A stretch of DNA of 16,766 bases from JBFKMV01 sp041629655 (GCA_041629655.1 JBFKMV010000111.1:1-16766), one strand, 5' to 3'; shown: positions 8,283 to 16,653, counted from the stretch's first letter. The notes: a model not told the origin generated them from the sequence alone. Numbers and translations are program-made.

Positions 8283-10324
8283 TGGACGAGCTGTTTCCCG
8301 CGGTGTCGCGGGCCGAGTGGGAGTCGCTCGCGGAACGGGAGCTCGGCGCCCCGCCCGGGGAGCGGCTGCGCTTCCGCACCGACGAGGGGCTCGAGCTGCT
8401 CCCGCTGCACACGCGCGCGGACCGGCCCGCCGACGACGACCCCTCGGGTTTCCCGGGGCTGCCCCCGTTCACCCGCGGCACGACGCCCCACCCCGCGCTG
8501 GCCGCGGGGCCGGAGGTGCGCGCCGAGCACGCCCACCCCGACCTCGACGAGACGCGCCGCGCCGTGCGCCGCGACCTCGAGGGGGGTGCGGCAGCAGTCC
8601 GCTTCGTGCTCGACGCCCCGGCGCGCGCCGGCGTGACGATCCGGACGGCGACGGATCTCGAGACGGCGCTCGAAGGGTCCGCGCCGCCGGCCGCCGTCGC
8701 CCTCGACGGCGGGTCCGCGTTCCTGCCCGCGGCCGCGTTGCTGGCGGCGATGTGGACACGGCGCGCCGCGAGCTCCGGCGACTGCCGCGGCAGCTTCGAG
8801 GCCGACCCGCTGGGGGCGCTGGCGCGCGAGGGCTCGCTCCCGGTCGCGCTGCCGCGGGCGCTCGAGGAGCTCGGGGACCTCGCCGCCTGGACCGGCGAGG
8901 CGCTGCCCGGCGTGCGCGCGGTGCGCGTCGGCGCGAGCGTGTATCACGACGCGGGGGCGGGCGCGGAGCTCGACCTCGCGCTGGCGATGGCGACGGGCCT
9001 CGAGTACCTGCGCGCGATGACGGCCGCGGGGCTCGACGTCGACCGGGCGGCACGCCAGATCGCGTTCGAGTTCAGCGTCGGCTCGCGGTTCTTTCTCGCC
9101 ACGGCCAAGCTGCGCGCCGCCCGGCGGCTGTGGTCGCGCATCGTCGAGGTCGCGGGAGGCGGTCCCGACGCGGGCGCGCTGCGGATGACCGTGCGGCCCG
9201 CGCGTCGCGAGATCACGGCGCGCGATCCGTGGGTCAACATGCTGCGCAACACCGCCGGCTGCTTCGCCGCGACGCTGGCCGGCGCGGAGGCCGTGATCCC
9301 GGTGCCGTTCGACACCGCGCTCGGCGAGCCGGGCCGCCTGGCGCGCCGCGTGGCCCGGAGCACGCCGCTGATCCTGCGCGAGGAGGGACAGCTCCACCGC
9401 GTGGCGGACCCCGCGGGGGGATCGTGGCTGATCGAATCGCTGACCGACGCGCTGGCGGGACGGGCCTGGGAGCTGTTCCGCGAGATCGAGCGCGCGAGCG
9501 GCATGAGCCGGGCGTTGCTCTCGGGCTGGGTCGCCGAGCGGGTCGGCGCGACCGCCGCGGCCCGCGAGCGGGACGTCGCGCGGCGGTGCCGGCCGATCCT
9601 CGGCGTGAGCGAGTTCCCGGCGCTGGACGAGACGCTCCCCGAGTCCCGCCGCGCGGACCTCGACCGGGCGCGCCGGGAGGCCGGGCGCCGCCTGGAGGCG
9701 CGGGGCGACGCGGCCGCCCGCGACGCGGCCCTGGCAGGCCTGGCGCGGGCCGGGGCGGGCTCGCGGACCGCGGCCGCGGTGGCCGCCGCGGTGGCCGGCG
9801 CCTCGCTGGCCGAGCTGGCGGCCGCGCTGGGCCACGGCGCTCCGCCGCTGCGCATCGAGCCGTTCCGCTGCCGTCCCGTGGCGGCGCCGTTCGAGGAGCT
9901 GCGCGACGCGAGCGACGCGCACCTGGCCCGCCACGGCCGGCGCCCGCGGGTCTTCCTGGCCGGCGTCGGGCCCCCCGCCGAGCACAGCGCCCGCGCGGCG
10001 TTCGCGCGTCAGCTCTACCGGGCCGGCGGGTTCGAGACCGTCGCGGGCAGCGCGCTCGAGAGCGCCGACGACGCCGTGGCGGCGTTCCGCGACAGTGGCG
10101 CGCGGGTCGCGGTGCTGTGCTCGTCCGACGCGCGTTACGCGACCGCGGTTCCGGAGCTCGCTCCGCGGCTCCGCGAGGCCGGCGCGCGCACGGTGATCGT
10201 GGCCGGGCGTCCGGGGGACCACGAGGCCGCGTGGCGCGCCGCCGGCGTCGACCGCTTCGTGTACGCGGGCTGCGACGCGCTGGCCGAGCTGCGCGAGCTG
10301 GCCCGCGCGGAGGGCGTGCGGTGA
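8264..10324 (+). CDS. mutA: Methylmalonyl-CoA mutase, small (non-catalytic) subunit
   Basis: Partner subunit of the heterodimeric AdoCbl mutase that converts (R)-methylmalonyl-CoA to succinyl-CoA in propionate catabolism. The 686 residues align in outline with MutA: a short N-terminal arm (LFPAVSRAEWESLAE), a mutase-like barrel with IAFEFSVGSRFFLATAKLRA, and a C-terminal Rossmann domain. The Rossmann domain has lost the cobalamin signature: the segment VGPPAEHSARAAF does not form DxHxxG. This fits the structural role known for MutA. It is somewhat longer than the roughly 620-640 residues usual for the family, with Ala/Arg-rich stretches. The ATG at 8264 is the first start that gives a family-like N-terminus. 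There is no ribosome site before it. Its stop overlaps the GTG of mutB (GTGA), and the 1:1 subunit ratio is probably kept by coupling. Confidence 0.92.
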   Translation: MHDRLSLDELFPAVSRAEWESLAERELGAPPGERLRFRTDEGLELLPLHTRADRPADDDPSGFPGLPPFTRGTTPHPALAAGPEVRAEHAHPDLDETRRAVRRDLEGGAAAVRFVLDAPARAGVTIRTATDLETALEGSAPPAAVALDGGSAFLPAAALLAAMWTRRAASSGDCRGSFEADPLGALAREGSLPVALPRALEELGDLAAWTGEALPGVRAVRVGASVYHDAGAGAELDLALAMATGLEYLRAMTAAGLDVDRAARQIAFEFSVGSRFFLATAKLRAARRLWSRIVEVAGGGPDAGALRMTVRPARREITARDPWVNMLRNTAGCFAATLAGAEAVIPVPFDTALGEPGRLARRVARSTPLILREEGQLHRVADPAGGSWLIESLTDALAGRAWELFREIERASGMSRALLSGWVAERVGATAAARERDVARRCRPILGVSEFPALDETLPESRRADLDRARREAGRRLEARGDAAARDAALAGLARAGAGSRTAAAVAAAVAGASLAELAAALGHGAPPLRIEPFRCRPVAAPFEELRDASDAHLARHGRRPRVFLAGVGPPAEHSARAAFARQLYRAGGFETVAGSALESADDAVAAFRDSGARVAVLCSSDARYATAVPELAPRLREAGARTVIVAGRPGDHEAAWRAAGVDRFVYAGCDALAELRELARAEGVR
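10309..10314 (+). promoter_or_regulatory. Ribosome binding site of mutB
   Basis: GGAGGG, inside the last codons of mutA, ends 6 nt before the GTG at 10321. It settles the choice of that GTG as the start of mutB. Confidence 0.7.
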
Positions 10325-12525
10325 GCCGCAGGATCCCGAGCTTCGCCGACGTCGCGCTCGATGGCGAGCGGCCGAGGCCCGGCCGCGGCGAGTGGGGCGA
10401 GCGGGCGCGCGCCGCGGGGGTGCGGGACCCCGAGGGCGCGGCCTGGTCGACCCCCGAGGGCATCGACGTGCGCGGACTCTACGGCGCGCAGGACCTCGCG
10501 GGCCTCGAGCACCTCGATTCGCTCCCCGGCTTTCCCCCGTTCGTGCGCGGCCCCTACGCCACGATGTACACGGCCCGGCCCTGGACCGTGCGGCAGTACT
10601 CGGGCTTCTCCACCGCGGAGGATTCCAACGCCTTCTACCGCAAGAACCTCGCCGCGGGCCAGCGCGGGCTGTCGGTGGCGTTCGACCTGGCGACCCATCG
10701 CGGGTACGACTCCGACCACCCGCGCGTCGCCGGGGACGTCGGCATGGCCGGCGTGGCGGTGGACAGCATCCTCGACACGCGGATCCTGTTCGACCGCATC
10801 CCGCTGGACCGGATCAGCGTTTCGATGACCATGAACGGCGCCGTGCTGCCGGTGCTCGCGCTGTACATCGTCGCGGCCGAGGAGCAGGGCGTGGCGGCCG
10901 GGCAGCTCACCGGAACGATCCAGAACGACATCCTCAAGGAGTTCATGGTCCGCAACACCTACATCTACCCGCCCGCGCCGAGCATGCGCATCATCGCCGA
11001 CATCTTCCGCTACGTGAGCCGCCACATGCCGAAGTTCAACAGCATCAGCATCAGCGGCTACCACATGCAGGAGGCCGGCGCGACCGCCGACCTGGAGCTC
11101 GGCTACACCCTGGCCGACGGCCTGGAGTACGTGCGCACGGGGATCGCCGCGGGGCTCCGGATCGACGACTTCGCCCCGCGGCTGAGCTTCTTCTGGGCGG
11201 TGGGGATGAGCTTTTTCATGGAGCTGGCCAAGCTGCGCGCGGGCCGCCTGCTGTGGGCCCGGCTGATGCGCGACTTCGAGCCCGAGAACCCGCGCAGCCT
11301 GTCGCTCAGGACCCACTGCCAGACCAGCGGCTGGAGCCTGACCGCGCAGGACGTCTACAACAACGTGGTCCGCACCTGCCTCGAGGCGATGGCCGCGACC
11401 CAGGGGCACACGCAGAGCCTGCACACCAACGCGCTCGACGAGGCGCTGGCGCTGCCGACCGACTTCTCGGCCCGCATCGCGCGCAACACGCAGCTGTTCC
11501 TGCAGCACGAGACCGACACCTGCCGCTTCGTCGACCCGTGGGGCGGCAGCTACTACGTGGAGCGGCTGACCTGGGAGCTGGCGCGGCGGGCCTGGAGCCA
11601 CATCCGCGAGATCGAGGAGCTGGGCGGGATGGCCCGCGCCATCGAGGCCGGCGTGCCCAAGCTGCGCATCGAGGAGGCCTCGGCGCGGACGCAGGCCCGC
11701 ATCGACAGCGGGCGGCAGGTCGTGGTCGGCGTCAACCGTTACCGTCCCGAGCGCGAGGAGCCGGTCGAGGTGCTGCGTGTGGACAACACCGCCGTGCGCG
11801 AGGCGCAGCGCCGCCGCCTCGACCAGCTGCGCGCCGGCCGCGATGCGGGGCGGGTCGCCAGCGCCCTCGAGGCGTTGACCGCCTGTGCCGGAGGCGCCGA
11901 TGGTAACCTCCTCGAGCTTTCGGTGGAGGCCGTGCGCGCCGGCGCCAGCGTGGGCGAGATCAGCCTCGCGCTCGAGCGCGTGTTCGGGCGGCACCAGGCG
12001 ACGATCCACGCGGTGCGGGGAGTCTACGGGGGTGAGATGGGCGACCACGACGACGCGTCACGCCGGGTGCTCGAGCGGGTGCGCGCCTTCGAACGCTCCG
12101 AGGGGCGGCGTCCGCGGATCCTGATCGCCAAGCTCGGCCAGGACGGTCACGACCGGGGCCAGAAGGTGGTCGCGACGGCCTACGCCGACCTGGGCTTCGA
12201 CGTCGACATCGGCCCGCTGTTCCAGACCCCGGAGGAGACGGCCCGGCAGGCGGTCGAGAACGACGTGCACGTCTGCGCGGTCAGCACGCTGGCGGCCGGG
12301 CACCTGACGCTGGTCCCCGCGTTGCGCGCCGAGCTGGCGCGGCTGGGACGCGAGGACATCCTGCTGGTGGTCGGCGGGGTCGTGCCGCCGGGCGACCACG
12401 CGGCGCTCCACGAGGCCGGCGTGTCGCTGATCTTCGGACCCGGCACCGTGATCACCGAGGCCGCGGGCCGCGTGCTCGACGAGCTGGAGCGGCACCTCGG
12501 TCTCGGAGGGACGACCGCTCCATGA
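10321..12525 (+). CDS. mutB: Methylmalonyl-CoA mutase, large (catalytic) subunit
   Basis: Catalytic AdoCbl subunit that isomerises (R)-methylmalonyl-CoA and succinyl-CoA. The 734-residue product is very similar to Propionibacterium MutB as I remember it. The substrate-tunnel segment GPYATMYTARPWTVRQY ends in Tyr93. GTIQNDILKEFMVRNTYIYPP contains Arg211, which contacts the substrate carboxylate. SGYHMQEAG carries His248. The C-terminal domain has the base-off cobalamin motif DGHDRG (Asp608, His610, Gly613), the later STLAAGH and a GG segment (VVGGVVPP). The 118-residue spacing of Tyr93 and Arg211 equals that of Tyr89 and Arg207 in the known enzyme, which separates it from isobutyryl-CoA and ethylmalonyl-CoA mutases. 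Translation starts at the GTG overlapping the mutA stop. The frame stays open far upstream, but only because of high GC. Confidence 0.97.
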   Translation: MSRRIPSFADVALDGERPRPGRGEWGERARAAGVRDPEGAAWSTPEGIDVRGLYGAQDLAGLEHLDSLPGFPPFVRGPYATMYTARPWTVRQYSGFSTAEDSNAFYRKNLAAGQRGLSVAFDLATHRGYDSDHPRVAGDVGMAGVAVDSILDTRILFDRIPLDRISVSMTMNGAVLPVLALYIVAAEEQGVAAGQLTGTIQNDILKEFMVRNTYIYPPAPSMRIIADIFRYVSRHMPKFNSISISGYHMQEAGATADLELGYTLADGLEYVRTGIAAGLRIDDFAPRLSFFWAVGMSFFMELAKLRAGRLLWARLMRDFEPENPRSLSLRTHCQTSGWSLTAQDVYNNVVRTCLEAMAATQGHTQSLHTNALDEALALPTDFSARIARNTQLFLQHETDTCRFVDPWGGSYYVERLTWELARRAWSHIREIEELGGMARAIEAGVPKLRIEEASARTQARIDSGRQVVVGVNRYRPEREEPVEVLRVDNTAVREAQRRRLDQLRAGRDAGRVASALEALTACAGGADGNLLELSVEAVRAGASVGEISLALERVFGRHQATIHAVRGVYGGEMGDHDDASRRVLERVRAFERSEGRRPRILIAKLGQDGHDRGQKVVATAYADLGFDVDIGPLFQTPEETARQAVENDVHVCAVSTLAAGHLTLVPALRAELARLGREDILLVVGGVVPPGDHAALHEAGVSLIFGPGTVITEAAGRVLDELERHLGLGGTTAP

Positions 12526-13526
12526 GTCCGCGCCGGCGCGAGCTGGGGCTCGAGGACTACGTGGCCGGCGTCGTGGGCGGCCAGCGCGCCGTGCTGGCGC
12601 GGGCGATCACGCTGGTCGAGTCGGCCAACCCGGAGCACCAGCGGCTGGCCGGCGCGGTGCTGGCGCGGGTCATGCCGCGCACCGGTTCCGCGGTGCGGGT
12701 CGGCATCACCGGCGTTCCGGGCGTCGGCAAGAGCACGTTCATCGACACCTTCGGCAGCAACCTCACCGCGGCCGGACATCGCGTGGCGGTGCTGGCCGTG
12801 GATCCGTCGAGCGGGGTCAGCGGCGGCAGCATCCTCGGTGACAAGACGCGCATGGCGCGGCTGGCGGTCGACGAGCGGGCGTTCATCCGGCCCTCGCCGA
12901 GCGCCGGGACGCTGGGCGGCGTGGCCTCGCGCACCCGCGAGACGCTGCTGCTGTGCGAGGCCGCCGGGTTCGACGTGGTGCTGGTCGAAACGATGGGCGT
13001 CGGCCAGTCCGAGACCGTGGTCGCCGAGATGACGGATTTCTTCCTGGTGCTGATGCTGCCCGGGGCGGGCGACGAGCTGCAGGGCATCAAGCGCGGCCTG
13101 CTCGAGCTGGCGCACCTGATCGCGGTCAACAAGGCCGACGGCGAGACCGAGCCCGCCGCCCGGCTCGCCGCGTCGCAGTACGCCGGCGCGCTGCGCTACA
13201 TGCGGCCGCGGGAATCCGGCTGGCAGCCGCCCGTCCTCACCTGCAGCGCCCGTGACAACCGCGGCCTGGACGAGATCTGGGAGGCGATCCGCGCCCACCG
13301 CGAGCAGCTGGAATCGTCGGGCCGGCTCGCCGCCCGCCGCCGCGAGCAGATGCTGCGCTGGATGTGGGCCATGGTGGACGACGAGCTGCGCTCCGCCCTG
13401 CGCCGTGCGCCGCGGGTCCGGGCGCTGCTGGAGACGATCGAGCACCAGGTCCGGGACGGCTCGCTCCCCCCCTCGGTCGGGGCCCACCGGATCCTGGAGG
13501 CCTTCGGCGTCGAGAAGCCGGACTGA
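12522..13526 (+). CDS. meaB: Methylmalonyl-CoA mutase-associated GTPase MeaB
   Basis: G3E-family GTPase (also called ArgK/YgfD; MMAA in humans) that binds methylmalonyl-CoA mutase, gates AdoCbl loading and helps remove inactivated cofactor. The 334 residues contain Walker A GVPGVGKS at 64-71, AVDPSSGVSGGSILGDK (switch region), VETMGVGQSE (Walker B and switch), and the base-recognition motif NKAD at 203-206. The C-terminal helical dimerisation region runs to the end. The length is usual for the family. Its ATG overlaps the mutB stop as ATGA, with GGAGGG 11 nt upstream. The tight link with mutAB is the classical context. It is distinct from the G domain inside IcmF on the other strand. Confidence 0.95.
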   Translation: MSPRRRELGLEDYVAGVVGGQRAVLARAITLVESANPEHQRLAGAVLARVMPRTGSAVRVGITGVPGVGKSTFIDTFGSNLTAAGHRVAVLAVDPSSGVSGGSILGDKTRMARLAVDERAFIRPSPSAGTLGGVASRTRETLLLCEAAGFDVVLVETMGVGQSETVVAEMTDFFLVLMLPGAGDELQGIKRGLLELAHLIAVNKADGETEPAARLAASQYAGALRYMRPRESGWQPPVLTCSARDNRGLDEIWEAIRAHREQLESSGRLAARRREQMLRWMWAMVDDELRSALRRAPRVRALLETIEHQVRDGSLPPSVGAHRILEAFGVEKPD

Positions 13527-13532
13527 CCGTCG

Positions 13533-14456
13533 ATGCCGCGACCCGCCCGAGTGCCGTCACCGGAGCGCTCGACGCCCGTCGCGTTGTGGTCGGCGATCGT
13601 GGCCGCCTCGCTGGGCCTGGCCGCGCTGGCCGCGTGGGCGGCGCTGGGATTCGACCGCGGCCCGCGGCCGGCGTTCCTCGACCCGCCGGCGGAGGGCGGG
13701 CGACCGACGGCGGTCGGCCCGAAGACCGACCCGGGGCTGCTGGAGCTTGCCGGGTCGGGCAGCAACCTCCCGCTGACGCGCGCGCTCGCCGAGGCCTACA
13801 TGGCCGGGCGGCCCGGGGCGCGGGTCGTGGTTCACGAGAGCATCGGCTCCACGGGCGGCGTGCTCGCCACGCTGGACGGCCTGGTCGACGTCGGCCTGGT
13901 ATCGCGGCCGGTCCGCGAGGACGAGCGCGCGCGCGGCGTGCACGTGGTCCCCTACGCCCGGGTCGCGGTGGTCTTCGCCGCCCACCCCTCGGTGCCGGAC
14001 ACGGTGCTCGCTCCGGCGACGGTGCTCGCGCTCTACGGCGGCGAGTCGACGGCGTGGCCGGACGGCAGCGCCGTGCGCGTGTTGTTGCGCGAGAGCGGCG
14101 ATTCGGGTCACGCGGCGGTGGCGCGCGTGCTTCCGCAGTTCACCGAGGTCACCGAACGGGCCTATCGCGAGGGCCGCTGGCCCGTCCTGTACCAGGATCT
14201 GGCGATGCAACAGGCGCTGCTGACGACGCCCGGCGCGCTCGGCGTGTTCGACCGCGGAGCGATCCGCGCGCAGAACCTGCCGCTCAAGGTGCTGGCCCTG
14301 GCAGGCACGGAGCGCGAGCCCGCGAAGGACCTGGCCTTCGTCACCGCGGGGCCGCCCGCGCCCGAAGCGGCCCGGTTCATGGATTTCGTCGCCTCGCCGG
14401 CCGGCCGGGCGCTGACGGAACGCCTGGGCTACGTCCCGATCGGGAGCGGCGCGTGA
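13533..14456 (+). CDS. PstS-like periplasmic binding protein with N-terminal membrane segment
   Basis: A 307-residue protein of the phosphate-type solute-binding family (COG0226, PBP-like). Residues about 15-38 form one hydrophobic segment after a basic start, either an uncleaved anchor or a signal peptide; no lipobox Cys is visible. The binding domain begins near residue 70. It shows the family's anion-loop motifs: GSGSNLP at 74-80, SIGSTGG at 103-109, VSRPV with Ser124-Arg125, and RESGDSG at 186-192. It ends with the usual LGYVPI. No PstCAB permease genes follow. Instead its stop overlaps the GTG of a sensor kinase, and it starts 6 bp after meaB. I infer a sensory role, presenting a bound anion to the kinase, rather than transport. 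The ligand could be phosphate, another oxyanion or something else. The ATG at 13533 is the only start before the membrane segment but lacks a clear ribosome site. Confidence 0.82.
   Translation: MPRPARVPSPERSTPVALWSAIVAASLGLAALAAWAALGFDRGPRPAFLDPPAEGGRPTAVGPKTDPGLLELAGSGSNLPLTRALAEAYMAGRPGARVVVHESIGSTGGVLATLDGLVDVGLVSRPVREDERARGVHVVPYARVAVVFAAHPSVPDTVLAPATVLALYGGESTAWPDGSAVRVLLRESGDSGHAAVARVLPQFTEVTERAYREGRWPVLYQDLAMQQALLTTPGALGVFDRGAIRAQNLPLKVLALAGTEREPAKDLAFVTAGPPAPEAARFMDFVASPAGRALTERLGYVPIGSGA
14443..14446 (+). promoter_or_regulatory. Ribosome binding site of the histidine kinase
   Basis: GGAG ends 6 nt before the GTG at 14453, within the end of the binding-protein gene. It supports the overlapping GTG start. 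Confidence 0.55.
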
Positions 14457-15850
14457 GATCGACCGGCGTCCCGGCGCGCGAGGCCGGCTGGAAGCAAGTC
14501 CCGGCCCTGGCCCGCTTCGTCGGTGCGCGGATGCTCCCGCTGGCGGTGTTCCTGGTGCTGGTGGTGGGCTCGAGCGCGCCCCTGGCCAGCCTGGTGCTGG
14601 GCCGGCGCGCTCTCGACGAGCGGGCGCGCGCCACGGCCGGCGAGGTCGCGGGCTGGATCCGCGGCGAGGTGCAGCAACGGCCCGGGCTGTGGCGTTACGA
14701 CACCGCCAAGGTCGTCGGCCACCTGCGTGCCTACGCGGTGGGTGAGGACGTGGACACGATCGTGGTGGTCGACGACCGCGGAACGCCGCTCGAGCTGGGT
14801 GGCGAGATCGAGCGGGCGAGGCTGCTGGTGGCACCGCTGCGCTGGGCCGCGGCCGACGTGTTCGTGGGTGCCGAGCGGGTCGGCGCGGTCTGGGTGGCGG
14901 TGTCCGAGCAGCGCATCCGGCGCGACGCCCTGCTGCTGCTGCTGCTGTTCGGGACGCTGGGGGTCGGGCTGGCCGCGCTGATGTTCGGCATCCCGCTGCG
15001 CGCCGCGGGTGCCGCCGAGCTCCGGATCCGCGATCTCGTGGCGCGACTGGAGCGCTCGCGATCCGAGCTGGAGGCGCTCAACCGGGACCTCGAGGCGCGG
15101 GTCGAGGCGCGCTCCGGCGAGCTGCGCCGGACCTACGAGAGGCTGCGCGGCCAGGAACGCCACCTGCGCGAGCTGTCCGGGCACGCCCTGGCGCTCCAGG
15201 AGCAGGAGCGGCGCTCGATCGCTCGCGACCTGCACGACTCGGTCGGCCAGGCGCTGACCGCGATCCGGCTCCACCTCCAGCTGATCGGCGAGCGCAGCAC
15301 CGACGGGGAGCTGGCGCGCATCGCCGACCGCTCGCTACGGCTGGTCGACGAGGCGCTGGAGGAGATCCGCCGCACGGTGCAGAACCTGGGACCGGCGATC
15401 CTGGACGACGTCGGGCTGGTCGAGGCGCTCCGCCGGTACTGCGACGACTTCGCCGAGCGCACCGGGATCCCGGTGCACCACCGGGTGGACGAACCCGCCG
15501 AACCGGTTCCCGGAGGGATCGAGTCGGCCTGCTACCGGATCCTGCAGGAGGCCTTGACCAACGTCGCCCGTCACGCCGCGCCGAGCGCGGTCGAGGTGCG
15601 TTTCGAGGCCCCCGCCGAGCGCATCCGCCTGTCGGTCCGCGATGACGGACGCGGCTTCGACCCGCGGCGGGGCGAGAGCGAGGGGCACGGGCTGGCGGGG
15701 ATCCGTGAGCGGGTGGAGCTGCTCGGCGGCACGCTGTCCATCGAGTCGGGCCCGGATGCGGGCTGCACGCTCCGCGTCGAGCTGCCGCGGCCGACCGGCC
15801 GCGTGCCGGGTCCGGCCCGCGACGCCGGGGCGTATGATGACGGGACGTGA
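14453..15850 (+). CDS. Membrane sensor histidine kinase, NarX/DegS type
   Basis: A 465-residue two-component sensor. Transmembrane helix 1 (about residues 27-49) and helix 2 (about 159-180) enclose an extracytoplasmic domain of roughly 110 residues. Its pattern LWRYDTAKVVGHL, then DTIVVVDDRGTPL, recalls small Cache/PDC sensor folds. A predicted coiled coil (about 186-250, ending in EQERRSIAR) leads to the HisKA_3 dimerisation helix with phospho-acceptor His261 in RDLHDSVGQ. The HATPase domain has the N box ALTNVARHA (Asn370), the G1 box DDGRGFD (397-403) and G2 GHGLAGIRERVE. The GTG start overlaps the binding-protein stop as GTGA. Its stop shares a base with the regulator's ATG, so this kinase and regulator are surely a pair. 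The signal is unknown; the PstS-like neighbour is the best candidate input. Confidence 0.92.
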   Translation: MRSTGVPAREAGWKQVPALARFVGARMLPLAVFLVLVVGSSAPLASLVLGRRALDERARATAGEVAGWIRGEVQQRPGLWRYDTAKVVGHLRAYAVGEDVDTIVVVDDRGTPLELGGEIERARLLVAPLRWAAADVFVGAERVGAVWVAVSEQRIRRDALLLLLLFGTLGVGLAALMFGIPLRAAGAAELRIRDLVARLERSRSELEALNRDLEARVEARSGELRRTYERLRGQERHLRELSGHALALQEQERRSIARDLHDSVGQALTAIRLHLQLIGERSTDGELARIADRSLRLVDEALEEIRRTVQNLGPAILDDVGLVEALRRYCDDFAERTGIPVHHRVDEPAEPVPGGIESACYRILQEALTNVARHAAPSAVEVRFEAPAERIRLSVRDDGRGFDPRRGESEGHGLAGIRERVELLGGTLSIESGPDAGCTLRVELPRPTGRVPGPARDAGAYDDGT

Positions 15851-16512
15851 TGCAAGCCGCTGAGCCGGGACCGCTGCGCATCGTCCTCGCCGAGGACCAC
15901 CGGATCGTGCGCGAGGGAGTCCGCGCGCTGCTGGCCTCGCGCGAGGACCTCGAGGTCGTCGGCGAGGCCGAGGACGGCCCGACGGCCATCGAGGCCACGC
16001 TGCGCCTGCGACCCGACGTGGTGTTGATGGACCTCGGCCTGCCGCGGCTCCACGGGACCGCCGCGATCGCCGAGATCCGGCGCCTGGCACCGGAGACGCG
16101 AGTGCTCGTGCTGTCGATGCACTCCGGCGAGGACTACGTTCGCTCGGCGATCCGCGCCGGCGCGAACGGCTACCTGCTCAAGGGCTCGGGGCTCGACGAC
16201 CTGGTCGCCGCGATCAAGGCCGTGGCGGCGGGAGAGGCGTTCTTCAGCCCCGCCGTGGCCCGGGTGCTGCTCGACGACGCGCGGCCGCGGTCGGGGGGCC
16301 CGGCGGCCGACGCGCTGACCGAGCGCGAGCGCGAGGTGCTGCGGCTGGTCGCCGAGGGGAACTCGAGCCGCGAGATCGCCGGGCGGCTCGGGTTGAGCGC
16401 CAAGACGGTCGAGGGGCACAGAAGCCGCATCATGTCCAAGCTCGGGATCCGCGACCTGGCGGGCCTGGTGCGCTACGCGGTGCGCACGGGACTGGTCTCC
16501 GAGGACGGCTAG
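15850..16512 (+). CDS. Two-component response regulator, NarL/FixJ family
   Basis: A 220-residue transcription regulator. The receiver domain (about 9-125) has the acidic pair Glu15-Asp16, phospho-acceptor Asp61 in VVLMDLGLP, a Ser in LSMHSGED and the conserved Lys111 in YLLKG. After a short linker, a LuxR-type helix-turn-helix (about 155-215) reads LTEREREVLRLVAEG, then IAGRLGLSAKTVEGHRSRIMSKL. The ATG at 15850 overlaps the kinase stop by one base (TGATG). A GTG three bases earlier is also in frame, but a GACGGG site is better spaced for the ATG. It is the last gene of the plus-strand run. Likely targets are this operon or the secreted-protein gene beyond, but no matching operator pair is evident. 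Confidence 0.92.
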   Translation: MQAAEPGPLRIVLAEDHRIVREGVRALLASREDLEVVGEAEDGPTAIEATLRLRPDVVLMDLGLPRLHGTAAIAEIRRLAPETRVLVLSMHSGEDYVRSAIRAGANGYLLKGSGLDDLVAAIKAVAAGEAFFSPAVARVLLDDARPRSGGPAADALTEREREVLRLVAEGNSSREIAGRLGLSAKTVEGHRSRIMSKLGIRDLAGLVRYAVRTGLVSEDG

Positions 16513-16646
16513 CCCCCGGGAAACCCCGTGGTCGAGGGCGAGGGTATTCCCGCCAGCCCAACGCGCAACTCCCCTCTTTTCAGCGCTTTCCAATTCATGT
16601 TCCCATGCCGGCAGCGGGTTCCCCCGGTACCTTCTGCACACGAGCG

Positions 16647-16653
16647 AGGAGAG
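16647..16653 (+). promoter_or_regulatory. Ribosome binding site of the right-edge gene
   Basis: AGGAGAG, with its GGAG core ending 6 nt before the ATG at 16658. It is one of the best Shine-Dalgarno sequences in the window and supports a real gene start there. Confidence 0.6.

Noticed and set aside
4837..10320. A plus-strand frame open from 4837 into mutB, as if it encoded a protein of over 2500 residues.
   Set aside because: The part before 10321 lies antisense to icmF and out of frame with mutA, is rich in Arg/Val/Leu/Gln of the kind seen in GC-rich shadow frames, and matches no family. Only the mutB part is real.
8264..10324. Idea that mutA is a second catalytic mutase.
   Set aside because: Its C-terminal domain lacks the DxHxxG cobalamin signature, as expected for the non-catalytic subunit.
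13533..14456. A phosphate uptake (pst) operon.
   Set aside because: No PstC, PstA, PstB or PhoU genes follow; the next genes are a kinase and its regulator.
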